Source: Sphaerotilus uruguayifluvii (GTDB lineage: Bacteria; Pseudomonadota; Gammaproteobacteria; Burkholderiales; Burkholderiaceae_C). From it: a stretch of 64,000 nt of DNA. A program made the translations under genes and the position numbers. The notes under the pieces were generated by a model. It was not told the origin of the DNA and did no database searches. It saw nothing but the letters and a program-made list of their open reading frames with translations. Within the stretch, counting starts at the first letter, position 1. Each line of letters begins with the position of its first letter. Below, piece by piece: positions 34,355-43,000 of this stretch. The DNA is taken from positions 124,001-188,000 of the forward strand of contig NZ_JABSNM010000002.1 in assembly GCF_013294065.1 (NCBI RefSeq), read 5' to 3'.

Positions 34355-35695
34355 TCAGCCGCCGGGCGGCGGCGTGGCCGGATCGAACAGCGCCGCGATC
34401 GCGCTCGGGTTCGACGGGAAGTAGAGGTGCAGGAAAGAGGCGTGCAGCCGGCCCAGACGCCAGACGGCCTCCGGGCGGCCGTGGTCGCGCTCGGCGCGGG
34501 TCTGGCCGACGGCGGGGAGCAGGCTCTCGAACAGGCCGTGGTGGAAGGTGTGGCCGCGCACCCGTCCCTCGGGCAGGTCGGCGGCGTGCATGCCGAGGTT
34601 GACCAGGCGCGGCTGCATGCGGCCCTCGCCCGGCAGCAGGCCCCACATCGCGGCGCGTCGACCGGCCAGATCGCTCAGGCCGTCCCCCAGCGCGAGCAGG
34701 CCGCCGCACTCGGCGACGATCGGCCGGCCGGCGGCGTGAAAGGCGCGGATCGTGTCGCGGCTGCGCGCTGCCGCCTCGAGCTCGTCCAGATGCAGCTCGG
34801 GATAGCCGCCGGGCAGGTAGAGCGCGTCGGCCTCGGCCGGCACGGGCTCGTCGGCCAGCGGCGAGAAGAAGACGACGCGCGCGCCGAGCTGCTCCAGCAC
34901 GTCGACGTTGGCCGGGTACAGGAAGGCGAAGGCGTCGTCGCGGGCGATGGCCACCGTGCGGCCGGCCAGACGCCGCGGCGGGGTGTCGACCTCGACCGGC
35001 GCGATGAAGCGCACCGGCGCGGGCAGCGGCGGCGCGGCACGCGCGACCACGTCGGCCGCCGCCTCGAGCCGGCGCTCCAGGTCCGGCAGCTCGGCCGCCT
35101 GCACCAGGCCCAGGTGGCGCGAGGGCCACTCCAGCGCCTCGCTGCGCGGCAGCGCGCCGAACGCGGTCATGCCCGGCGGCAGGCTCTCGATGACCATGCG
35201 TGCATGGCCCTCGCTGCCCACCCGGTTGGCGATCACGCCGGCGAAGTCCAGCCCGGGCCGGTACAGCTTCAGCCCGAGCGCGATCGCGCCGAAGGTCTGC
35301 GCCATCGCGCCGGCGTCGATCACCGCCAGCACCGGCAGCCCGAGCCGCTCGGCCAGCGCCGCGCTCGAGGCGCTGCCGTCGTGCAGGCCCATCACGCCCT
35401 CGACCAGGATCAGGTCGACCTCGCCGGCGGCCTGCCACAGCAGTTCGCGGCAGTGGTCCTCGCCGCCCATGCCCAGGTCGAGCTGCCGGCACGGCGCGCC
35501 GCTGGCGTGCTCGTGCACCATCGGATCGATGAAGTCGGGTCCGGTCTTGAACACCCGCACCCGCAGGCCCTGGCGGCGCCAGTGGCGGGCCAGCGCGGCC
35601 GTCACCGTGGTCTTGCCCTGGCCGGAGGCCGGCGCGCTGACCAGCAGCGCGGGGCAGAGGCGGTCGGGCCGCCCGGAAGGAGTCTGTGTCGTCAT
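34355..35695 (-). CDS. cobB: Cobyrinate a,c-diamide synthase
   Basis: A 446-residue ATP- and glutamine-dependent amidase (CobB/CbiA). The N-terminal ATP-binding part has SAPASGQGKTT (20-30) and VRVFKTGPDFIDPMVHEHASG, and EGVMGLHDG; the C-terminal glutamine amidotransferase domain has LYLPGGYPELHLDEL, the nucleophilic Cys in PIVAECGGLLALGDGL, and GRLHASFLHLYF. Start at MTTQTPSGRP (35695); it is the first gene after the B12 riboswitch, with a leader of about 155 nt between them. Confidence 0.96.
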   Translation of the reverse strand: MTTQTPSGRPDRLCPALLVSAPASGQGKTTVTAALARHWRRQGLRVRVFKTGPDFIDPMVHEHASGAPCRQLDLGMGGEDHCRELLWQAAGEVDLILVEGVMGLHDGSASSAALAERLGLPVLAVIDAGAMAQTFGAIALGLKLYRPGLDFAGVIANRVGSEGHARMVIESLPPGMTAFGALPRSEALEWPSRHLGLVQAAELPDLERRLEAAADVVARAAPPLPAPVRFIAPVEVDTPPRRLAGRTVAIARDDAFAFLYPANVDVLEQLGARVVFFSPLADEPVPAEADALYLPGGYPELHLDELEAAARSRDTIRAFHAAGRPIVAECGGLLALGDGLSDLAGRRAAMWGLLPGEGRMQPRLVNLGMHAADLPEGRVRGHTFHHGLFESLLPAVGQTRAERDHGRPEAVWRLGRLHASFLHLYFPSNPSAIAALFDPATPPPGG

Positions 35696-35767
35696 GCCTG
35701 TCGGCCGCACGCCCCGTGCAGCTGTCGCGAGAGAATCGCTGGCGGCATCGGGCGGGGTCGGACGGAA

Positions 35768-35787
35768 CAGGACCGGGGCCGGTCCTG
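35768..35787 (-). promoter_or_regulatory. Perfect inverted repeat in the cobB leader
   Basis: CAGGACCGG (35768-35776) and CCGGTCCTG (35779-35787) form a 9-bp stem with a 2-nt centre, between the riboswitch aptamer and the cobB start on the minus strand. A second GC-rich stem (CACGG...CCGTG) lies at about 35788-35812. No U-tract follows, so these are more likely part of an expression platform acting on ribosome access or Rho than an intrinsic terminator. Confidence 0.4.
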
Positions 35788-35851
35788 CACGGGGCTGCGG
35801 CGCAGTCCCGTGTCGTCCGGTCGCCGCCCTCCGCGGTGCCAGTGCGCATGC

Positions 35852-36055
35852 TTCAGGCCGGTCTCCGGGCTCGCGAGCGCGGGAATCACCCTGTCGGGCG
35901 GTCCTGCCGATCGGGCCGCCTTCCCGGAACCGCAGCTCCAGTGGCATCGTGACCTGATCTTCTCTCGCTGACCGTTGCGGGGGCAGCGCCGGCTTTTCAC
36001 CGGCTTCCCGTTTAAATCCGGACGTTCTTCACGAACCGGATCACCTGCAGCGGCG
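35852..36055 (-). ncRNA. Cobalamin (B12) riboswitch controlling the cob operon
   Basis: Read on the minus strand, this region shows the standard cobalamin riboswitch landmarks in order: the GGTGATCCGGTT start, GGGAAGCCGGTGAAAAGCCGG, GCTGCCCCCGCAACGGT, GCCACTG (35939-35945) and the B12 box AGCCCGGAGACCGGCC (about 35858-35874). The order and spacing fit the adenosylcobalamin-binding aptamer. It lies upstream of cobB and should switch off the biosynthetic operon when B12 is plentiful. A -10-like TAGACT on the minus strand at 36059-36064 is a candidate promoter element. The rest of the 565-nt cobB-receptor gap (36065-36260) holds no recognised element. Confidence 0.93.
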
Positions 36056-36260
36056 TGCAGTCTATCAGCTTCGGTGCCCCCCGCGCCAGTCCTGCGAGGT
36101 ACCGGGACGGACACCGCAAAAGAACGGAAAAGCCCGGCAAATCCCTTCATGGCGTCGGGAATCTGCGTGATCGAATCACTGCGCCCTGCACACGACCTGC
36201 CGCCGTCGATGACCGGACGGAGTCGCTGTCCCCTCAGTCCAGAACATTCGGAGCCCGTCC

Positions 36261-38189
36261 ATGGCGCTGGTGACCAAGCATCGAGAGACCGTTCATGAAC
36301 CCGTGGCCGCCCCGGTCGTCGCACGCGGCGTGACCCGCGCGATGGCGCGCGACGCCGAGGCCGGCCGCAAGCGCGCGCGCACGCTGGCCAAGCAGCAGCA
36401 GGTCGCCGAGCGGGTGGCCAGCGCCTCGAGCCAGCTCTCGGCCGGCATCAACGAGGCGGCCTCCGCCGCCGAGGAGCTCAAGCGCGCGGCCGACCAGATC
36501 GCCAGCGGCGCCGAGGAAGCCTCGGGCGCGGCGCAGGAGTCGCTGGCCGCGATCACCCAGGTCAGCGGCTCGATCGGGCGCCAGCTCTCGGCGGTCGGCC
36601 TCTCGCGCAGCAAGGCCGACAGCATGCAGACGATGAGCGCGCGCATCGACACCGAGGTGCGCGCCACCATCGCCAACGTCACGCTGGCCGCGCGCCGCCA
36701 GGCCGAGTCGGTGCAGCGCGTGGCCGAGCTCGAGCGCCAGGCGGCCAACATCGGCGACATCGTCAAGGCGGTGGCCCGCATCGCCGACCAGACCAACCTG
36801 CTGGCCCTGAACGCCGCGATCGAGGCCGCGCGGGCCGGCCAGCACGGCAAGGGCTTCGCGGTGGTCGCCGACGAGGTGCGCACGCTGGCCGAGACCAGCG
36901 AGAAGAGCGCCAAGCAGATCCAGGACCTGGTCGGCCAGATCCAGGGCGAGGTCAAGGCCATCGCCGCCGGCATCAACCAGTCGTCCGAGACGATCGAGGG
37001 CGAGGTCGAGAAGGGCGAGCAGATCCTGCGCCAGCTCGACCGGGTGCGCCAGGATGCGGCCGACATCGTCGCCGGAGCCGGCGAGATTGCCGCCGCGGCC
37101 CAGCAGGCCAGCGTCGCCTCGCAGCAGGCGCTCAAGGGCGCCGAGCAGATCGCCGCGGCCGCCGCGCAGCAGTCCTCCGCCTGCGAGGAGGCCGCCAAGA
37201 CGGTCGACGAGCAGAGCGCGGCGCTGTCCGAGTGCGAGCAGACCTCGCAGAACCTGTCGGAGATCGCCGACGAGCTGAAGAACTCATCGGACATCGGCAA
37301 GAGCGCCGAGGAAGTCGCCAGCGCCGCCGAGCAGCTCGCCGGCGCGGTGCAGGAGATCAACCGCTCGGCTTCGCAGATCATGGTCGCGCTTGACGAGATC
37401 CGCAAGGGCGCGCAGACCCAGGCCTCGGCCACCGCCGAGTCCGCCGCGGCGATCACGCAGATCGAGCGTGGCGCGCAGATCGCCTCCGAGCGCGCTCAGA
37501 GAGCGCGCGAGCGCTCCGGCGCCATCCGCACGCTGATGGGCCAGAACAAGGCGATGATCGACGGGCTGGTCACCAGCATTTCCGACAGCGTCTCGGCCAC
37601 CCGCACCAGCCTGCAGCAGATCAAGGAGCTCGAGCTGGTCAGCCGCAAGATCGACAAGATCGTCGACGCGATCACGCAGGTCTCGATCCAGACCAACATG
37701 CTGGCGGTCAACGGCTCGATCGAGGCGGCGCGCGCCGGCGAGTACGGCAAGGGCTTCGTCGTCGTGGCCACCGACATCCGCAACCTCGCGCACGACTCGG
37801 CCGAGAACGCCGACCGCATCAAGGACCTGGTCAAGGGCATCCAGGACCAGATCGCCACCGTCGGCCGCGACCTGGGCGAGATCGCCGCGGCCGCGCTGGC
37901 CGAGGTCGACAAGACCCGCTCGATCACCAGCAACCTGGTGACGATGGAGGCCGACGTCAACGAGGTCGAGAAGGGCAACGTCGAGGCCTACGACTCGGCG
38001 CAGCAGATCGTCGCCGCGCTGTCGCAGGTCAAGGTCGCGGTCGACCAGGTCTCGGCCGCGGCCCAGCAGGCCGAGAAGGCCGCCGAGCAGGCCTCGACCG
38101 CGGCGCGCCAGCAGTCGCAGGGCGCCGAGGAGCTCTCCGCCGCGATCGAGGAGATCGCCTCGCTGGCCGACGAGCTGCAGAGCAACTGA
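36261..38189 (+). CDS. Soluble methyl-accepting chemotaxis protein with two signalling hairpins
   Basis: A 642-residue, almost entirely helical coiled-coil protein with no signal peptide, membrane segment or recognisable sensor domain. It has two chemoreceptor tip sequences about 300 residues apart: [20 protein letters not shown] (near 175-195) and [20 protein letters not shown] (near 475-495), each followed by GKGF.VVA..(V/I)R.LA. Each tip is flanked by Ala/Gln/Glu-rich heptads, so the chain likely folds into two complete signalling hairpins in tandem. It heads the chemosensory operon, 1 nt before a triple-CheW gene. It must receive input by partner binding or sense from the cytoplasm. Confidence 0.88.
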   Translation: MALVTKHRETVHEPVAAPVVARGVTRAMARDAEAGRKRARTLAKQQQVAERVASASSQLSAGINEAASAAEELKRAADQIASGAEEASGAAQESLAAITQVSGSIGRQLSAVGLSRSKADSMQTMSARIDTEVRATIANVTLAARRQAESVQRVAELERQAANIGDIVKAVARIADQTNLLALNAAIEAARAGQHGKGFAVVADEVRTLAETSEKSAKQIQDLVGQIQGEVKAIAAGINQSSETIEGEVEKGEQILRQLDRVRQDAADIVAGAGEIAAAAQQASVASQQALKGAEQIAAAAAQQSSACEEAAKTVDEQSAALSECEQTSQNLSEIADELKNSSDIGKSAEEVASAAEQLAGAVQEINRSASQIMVALDEIRKGAQTQASATAESAAAITQIERGAQIASERAQRARERSGAIRTLMGQNKAMIDGLVTSISDSVSATRTSLQQIKELELVSRKIDKIVDAITQVSIQTNMLAVNGSIEAARAGEYGKGFVVVATDIRNLAHDSAENADRIKDLVKGIQDQIATVGRDLGEIAAAALAEVDKTRSITSNLVTMEADVNEVEKGNVEAYDSAQQIVAALSQVKVAVDQVSAAAQQAEKAAEQASTAARQQSQGAEELSAAIEEIASLADELQSN

Positions 38190-38190
38190 G

Positions 38191-39846
38191 ATGGACGGCC
38201 TCCACACGGCCGCCGGCGGCGAGGCGGCGCACGCGGCCGGGCAGACCCGGCAGTTCGTCACCTTCAGCGTGGCCGGCGAGATGTTCGCGGTGCCGATGGC
38301 GCCGGTGCAGGAGATCATCCGGGTTCCGGACGTCGCGCGCATGCCGCTGACGCCGCCGGCGCTCGAGGGGCTGGCCAACCTGCGCGGCCGGGTGCTGCCG
38401 ATCATCAGCCTGCGCCGGCTGTTCGGCACGCCGGAGCGCGACAACGACGACGCCACCCGCGCGCTGGTCATCCACATCGGCCAGTCGCTGGGCTTCGTCG
38501 TCGACCGGGTGGCCAGCGTCATCAGCGTCGATGCCAGCGAGATCGAGCCGGCCAACGCGGTGCAGTCGGTGGTCCAGACCCGCTGCCTGACCGGCGTGAT
38601 CCGGCGCGATCCCGCCGACGGACGCGGCAGCCACCACGACCTGCTGCTGATCCTGGACTTCGAGCAGCTGGTGCAGGCGCACCTGACCCGGATGCTGTCG
38701 CCGCGCGACGGGACCGGATCGGGCGGCACCGGCCACACCAGCCCCGGCGACGTGCACGAGGCCGGCAACGGCACCGAGCCGGCCAGCGACGAGCTGCGCC
38801 TGGTCAGCTTCACCGTCGCCCGTCAGGAATACGCGCTGGACATCGCCGACGTGCAGGAGATCGTCCAGGTGCCGGACACCATCACCGCCGTGCCGGGTGC
38901 GCCCGGCCATGTGCTGGGCCTGATCTCGCTGCGCCGCCGGCTGCTGCCGCTGGTGAGCCTGCGATCGCTGTTCGCGCTGGCCGACGCCGAGCTCGACGAG
39001 CACCACCGCATCGTCGTCGTCGCCTTGCCGGGCGGCGGCCAGATCGGCCTGGTCACCGACACCGTCAAGGAAGTGCTCAGCGTGCCGCGCAGCCAGGCCG
39101 ACACCATGCCCGGCATCCTGGCACGCGACGCCGACCTGCAGGAGTTCTCCGCGATCTGCAGGCTCGACGGTGGCCGCCGCCTGGTCTCGATCATCGCCAC
39201 CGACCGGCTGCTCGGCCTCGACGGCGTGCGCGAAGCCCTGCAGATGGGGATCGGGAGCCCTTCAGAGTCGGCCGACGACGCCGATTCCCTCCACAGCCCG
39301 GACAGCCGCACCATGGACAGCATGCAGCAGCACCATCCCGACGACGATGACGCCCAGGTCGTCATCTTCCGCCTCGGCGCCGAGGAGTTCGGCGTGCCGA
39401 TCATGAGCGTGCAGGAGATCGTCCGCCTGCCCGAGACGCTCACGCGCGTGCCGCGCACGCCCGACTTCGTCGAGGGCGTGATCAATCTGCGCGGCACGGT
39501 GCTGCCGGTCATCGACCAGCGCCGCCGCCTCGGCATGGCAGCGATCGAGCGCAACGACCGCCAGCGCATCATGGTGTTCACGCTCGGCGGCCTGCGCACC
39601 GGCTTCATCGTCGACTCGGTGGCCGAGGTGCTGCGCATCCCGCGGCAGAACATCGCGCCGGCGCCGCAGCTCTCCGACGAGCAGATCCGCCTGATCGGCC
39701 GGGTCGCGCGGCTCGACGGCGACCGCCGCCTGGTGCTGCTGATCGACCCGACCCAGCTGCTGGCCGCGCGCGAGATGCGGGCGATGGAGGATCTCGATCC
39801 TCCGGCCCTGGAATCGGCGCCCCCGTCGCTGGCCCGTGCCGCCTGA
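38191..39846 (+). CDS. cheW: CheW-type coupling protein with three CheW domains
   Basis: A 551-residue scaffold with three CheW domains at about residues 20-170, 200-350 and 390-535, separated by Gly/Ser/His-rich linkers. Each has the EI(I/V)(R/Q)VP segment (VQEIIRVPDVARMP, VQEIVQVPDTITAVP, VQEIVRLPETLTRVP) and a GL-NLRG or GLISLRR strand. CheW links receptors to CheA; a three-domain form can bridge several receptors or kinases. It begins one base after the receptor gene and precedes cheB by 15 nt. Confidence 0.93.
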   Translation: MDGLHTAAGGEAAHAAGQTRQFVTFSVAGEMFAVPMAPVQEIIRVPDVARMPLTPPALEGLANLRGRVLPIISLRRLFGTPERDNDDATRALVIHIGQSLGFVVDRVASVISVDASEIEPANAVQSVVQTRCLTGVIRRDPADGRGSHHDLLLILDFEQLVQAHLTRMLSPRDGTGSGGTGHTSPGDVHEAGNGTEPASDELRLVSFTVARQEYALDIADVQEIVQVPDTITAVPGAPGHVLGLISLRRRLLPLVSLRSLFALADAELDEHHRIVVVALPGGGQIGLVTDTVKEVLSVPRSQADTMPGILARDADLQEFSAICRLDGGRRLVSIIATDRLLGLDGVREALQMGIGSPSESADDADSLHSPDSRTMDSMQQHHPDDDDAQVVIFRLGAEEFGVPIMSVQEIVRLPETLTRVPRTPDFVEGVINLRGTVLPVIDQRRRLGMAAIERNDRQRIMVFTLGGLRTGFIVDSVAEVLRIPRQNIAPAPQLSDEQIRLIGRVARLDGDRRLVLLIDPTQLLAAREMRAMEDLDPPALESAPPSLARAA

Positions 39847-39861
39847 GGAGAGTGCCCGACC

Positions 39862-40995
39862 ATGCCCGGCAAGGTTCTCGTCGTCGATGATTCGGCGCTG
39901 ATGCGCCGGCTGCTGTCGGCCGTGCTGACGCAGGCCGGCTGGAGCGTCGCCACCGCCCGCAACGGACGCGAGGGCGTCGAGCAGCTGCTCGAGTGGCAGC
40001 CCGATGTCGTCACGCTCGACATCAACATGCCCGAGATGGACGGGCTGACCGCGCTGTCGCTGATGATGCAGGCGCGGCCCACCCCGATCGTCATGGTCTC
40101 GTCGCTGACCGAGAAGGGCGCGCAGGCCACGATGGAGGCGCTGGCGCTCGGCGCGGTCGACTTCATCGCCAAGCCGGGCGGCACCATCTCGCTGAGCATC
40201 GACGACATCCAGGCGCTGCTGCTGGAGAAGGTGCGCACCGCCGCGCGCACCCGGCTGCGGCCGAGCCGGCCGGCGGCGGCCATGCCCGCACCGGTGCAGC
40301 GCGCCCCGCGCCCCGCGCCGGCACGGCCTGCCCCCGCGAGCCCGGGCCCGAGCGCGCCCGCCTCCATATCCGCACCGGCACCAGCCGCCGCGCAGCGCAG
40401 CAGCGCGAGCCGCTGCCCGGGGCTGGTGCTGATCGGCATCTCCACCGGCGGCCCGCGCACGCTCGAGGACGTGCTGCCGCAGCTGCCGGCCGACTTTCCC
40501 TGGCCGGTGCTGGTGGCGCAGCACATGCCGCCGAACTTCACGCTGGCCTTCGCGCAGCGCATGGACCGCATGTGCGCGCTGGAGGTGGTCGAGGTCGGCG
40601 AGCCGATGCCGCTGGAGCCCGGGCGCATCCACATCGGCCGCGGCGGCACCGACCTGGTCGTGGTCGAGCGGCTCGGGCGCCTGGTCGCGCAGCCCCGGCC
40701 CGAGTCGCCGGGCCATCCCTGGCACCCGTCGGCCGACGTGATGGTCGAGAGCGCGATGCGGGTGCTGCCGGCCTCGCAGATCGTGGGCGTGCTGATGACG
40801 GGCATGGGCTTCGATGGCGCCCAGGCGATGGCCACGCTGAAGGCCCGCGGCGGCCGCACGATCGCCGAGGCCGAGTCGAGCTGCGTCGTCTTCGGCATGC
40901 CCTCCGAGCTGATCCAGCGCGGCGGAGCCAGCCTCGTGCTGCCCAGCCACGAGGTCGCCCGGCAGCTGCGTCACTGGGTGCAGCGTGCCGGCTGA
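39862..40995 (+). CDS. cheB: Chemotaxis response regulator protein-glutamate methylesterase
   Basis: A 377-residue CheB. The receiver domain (1-120) has VVDDSALMRR and the phospho-acceptor Asp53 in TLDINMPEMDG. A Pro/Ala-rich linker (about 130-180) leads to the methylesterase domain with the catalytic Ser in IGISTGGPRTLE, His in VAQHMPPNF and Asp in TGMGFDGAQA. It removes receptor methyl groups when phosphorylated by CheA. It lies between cheW and a HEAT-repeat gene. Confidence 0.96.
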   Translation: MPGKVLVVDDSALMRRLLSAVLTQAGWSVATARNGREGVEQLLEWQPDVVTLDINMPEMDGLTALSLMMQARPTPIVMVSSLTEKGAQATMEALALGAVDFIAKPGGTISLSIDDIQALLLEKVRTAARTRLRPSRPAAAMPAPVQRAPRPAPARPAPASPGPSAPASISAPAPAAAQRSSASRCPGLVLIGISTGGPRTLEDVLPQLPADFPWPVLVAQHMPPNFTLAFAQRMDRMCALEVVEVGEPMPLEPGRIHIGRGGTDLVVVERLGRLVAQPRPESPGHPWHPSADVMVESAMRVLPASQIVGVLMTGMGFDGAQAMATLKARGGRTIAEAESSCVVFGMPSELIQRGGASLVLPSHEVARQLRHWVQRAG

Positions 40996-41043
40996 CCCGC
41001 CTTCATTCATCGATGCACGGCCCGAGGCCGCAGGGGACATCGC

Positions 41044-41670
41044 ATGGGACTGAGAAAGAGCAACACGCCGGAGCCGCTGCGCGAGGTCGTCGACCGCGGC
41101 TTCCCGCGCCATGTCGACGGCCTGATCGCGCAGCTGCGCGGCGGCGACGCCGAGCAGCGCCGCTGGGCGGTGCGCGATCTGGGCACGCATCCGCTGGCCG
41201 CCGCCGCGCTCGGCGCCCAGCTGCTGGTCGAGCGGGATGCGGCGGTGCGCGAGGCCATCTTCCTCGCGCTGGGCACGATGGCCAGCGACGAGGCGGTCGG
41301 CGCACTGCTGCCGCTGCTGCGCAGCGAGGACGCCCGGCTGCGCAATGGCGCCATCGAGGTGCTGTCGGGGCTGCCGAAGGTGGTGGGCCCGCGCATCTCG
41401 GCGCTGCTGCTCGACGCCGACGCGGACGTGCGCATCTTCACCGTCAACCTGCTGGGCGAGCTGCGCCACGAGCAGGTGACGCAGTGGCTGCAGCAGGTGC
41501 TGCTGGCCGACCGGGAGGTCAATGTCGTGGCCGCCGCCATCGAGGTCATGGCCGAGACCGGCCAGCCCGAGCACATCGATGCGCTGCGCGAGACGCGCCG
41601 GCGCTTCGCCGACGATCCCTTCATCGGCTTCGCGGTCGATGTGGCGATCGAGCGCATCCGGGCCTCATGA
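41044..41670 (+). CDS. HEAT-repeat protein within the che cluster
   Basis: A 208-residue helical-repeat protein. HEAT/PBS-lyase-type repeats of about 31 residues run through residues 30-190 (AEQRRWAVRDLGTHPLAAA, DAAVREAIFLALGTMASDEAV, DARLRNGAIEVLSGLPKVVG, DADVRIFTVNLLGELRHEQV, EVNVVAAAIEVMAETGQPEHI). Such repeats make curved protein-binding surfaces. It sits between cheB and cheR, overlapping the cheR start (ATGA, 41667-41670), so it is likely made in fixed ratio with CheR. A docking or scaffold role is inferred. Confidence 0.85.
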   Translation: MGLRKSNTPEPLREVVDRGFPRHVDGLIAQLRGGDAEQRRWAVRDLGTHPLAAAALGAQLLVERDAAVREAIFLALGTMASDEAVGALLPLLRSEDARLRNGAIEVLSGLPKVVGPRISALLLDADADVRIFTVNLLGELRHEQVTQWLQQVLLADREVNVVAAAIEVMAETGQPEHIDALRETRRRFADDPFIGFAVDVAIERIRAS

Positions 41671-42575
41671 CGATGCCCGCCCCCGCGAAGGACAGGCCGA
41701 TGAAAGCCGCCACCGCCCCCGCGATCGTCCAGCCGACGATCAGCGACGCGGACTTCCTGAAGTTCCGCGAGTTCTTCTATCGCAAGACCGGCATCCACTT
41801 CGAGGAGAACAAGCGCTACTTCGTCGACAAGCGCCTGATCGAGCGCATCGAGGCCACCGGCGCCGGCAACTTCCGCGCCTACTTCATCGCGCTGCGCTTC
41901 GAGGCCGACGGCCGCGAGCTGCAGCAGCTGGTCAACACGATGACGGTCAACGAGACCTACTTCTTCCGCGAGGCCTACCAGTTCGACTGCCTGGTCGGCG
42001 ACATGCTCGAGGAAGTGATCCGGCACAAGCGCAAGGGCTCGCGCATCCGGATCTGGTCGATCCCGTCGTCGACCGGCGAGGAGCCCTACTCGATCGCGAT
42101 CTACCTGCTCGAGCGCTGGCGCCACATCGACGACTACGAGGTCGAGATCCTGTCCTCCGACATCGACACCACGGTGCTGGCCGCGGCCGAGCGCGGCATC
42201 TATTCCGCCCGCTCGGTGGCCAACCTGCCCCGCCACTATCTCGACAAGTACTTCCGGCGGCTGTCCGACAACGAGTTCCAGATCTCGCGCGACCTGGTCG
42301 CGGCGGTCGACTTCAGTCGCGTCAACCTCAGCGACGCGGCCGACACCCGGCGTTTCCGCGACATCGACGTGATCTTCTGCCGCAACCTGCTGATCTATTT
42401 CGACGACCTGTCGCGCCGCCTCGCCGCCGAGGCGATGTACGACGCGCTCAACCCCGGCGGCTTCGTCTGCCTGGGCCACTCGGAATCGATGAGCCGCATC
42501 TCCTCGCTCTATGCCGTGCGCCGGTTCCCGGACGCGATGGTCTACCAGAAACCCCTCCCCGGAGACCGCCCATGA
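41667..42575 (+). CDS. cheR: Chemoreceptor glutamate methyltransferase
   Basis: A 302-residue CheR. The N-terminal domain has FREFFYRKTGIHFEENKRYF, and the catalytic domain has MTVNETYFFRE, the SAM-binding region IWSIPSSTGEEPYSIAIYL, ILSSDIDTTVLAAAERGIY and DVIFCRNLLIYFD. It adds methyl groups to receptor glutamates with SAM. The start at 41667 overlaps the HEAT gene; in-frame ATGs at 41673 and 41700 are alternatives. The stop overlaps the following cheY. Confidence 0.95.
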   Translation: MTMPAPAKDRPMKAATAPAIVQPTISDADFLKFREFFYRKTGIHFEENKRYFVDKRLIERIEATGAGNFRAYFIALRFEADGRELQQLVNTMTVNETYFFREAYQFDCLVGDMLEEVIRHKRKGSRIRIWSIPSSTGEEPYSIAIYLLERWRHIDDYEVEILSSDIDTTVLAAAERGIYSARSVANLPRHYLDKYFRRLSDNEFQISRDLVAAVDFSRVNLSDAADTRRFRDIDVIFCRNLLIYFDDLSRRLAAEAMYDALNPGGFVCLGHSESMSRISSLYAVRRFPDAMVYQKPLPGDRP

Positions 42576-43000
42576 AGCACATCCTCGTGGTCGACGATGC
42601 CGCGACCGTGCGCATGTACCACCGCAAGATGCTCGGCGATGCCGGCTGGAGCGTCGACGAGGCCGTCAACGGCCTGGAAGCCCTCGAGCGCGTGCTCGCC
42701 CGACCGGCCGGCCAGGCCTACGACCTGTACGTCGTCGACGTCAACATGCCCAAGATGGACGGCTACACGCTGGTGCGCGAGCTGCGCCGGCTGCCCCAGA
42801 CGGCGCAGCGGCCGGTGCTGATGGTGTCGACCGAGGCGCAGATGCATGACGCGGCGGCGGCCGAGGAGGCCGGCGCCAACGGCTATCTCGTCAAGCCGGC
42901 ACGCCCGCGCGAGCTGGTGCTGACGGCCGCGCTGATGATGGGCGATGTCGAGACGGCACGCCGCGTCGCGGCCGGCCGCATGCAGGGGGTCAGCGCATGA
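42572..43000 (+). CDS. cheY: CheY-like single-domain response regulator (1 of 3)
   Basis: A 142-residue receiver with LVVDDAATVRM, the phospho-acceptor Asp56 in VVDVNMPKMDGY, the switch Ser/Thr in MVSTEAQ and Lys in LVKPAR. About 20 extra residues at the C terminus (ETARRVAAGRMQGVSA) set it apart. It overlaps cheR upstream and cheA downstream by 4 nt each, so it is the receiver most tightly linked to CheA. Confidence 0.94.
   Translation: MKHILVVDDAATVRMYHRKMLGDAGWSVDEAVNGLEALERVLARPAGQAYDLYVVDVNMPKMDGYTLVRELRRLPQTAQRPVLMVSTEAQMHDAAAAEEAGANGYLVKPARPRELVLTAALMMGDVETARRVAAGRMQGVSA

Noticed and set aside
35692-36324. Minus-strand open frame of 210 codons over the cob leader
   Set aside because: It covers the cobalamin riboswitch, whose conserved RNA elements explain the sequence.
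40260-40400. Pro/Ala repeat tract in cheB considered as a DNA repeat
   Set aside because: It is an irregular linker between receiver and esterase domains with no exact repeat unit.
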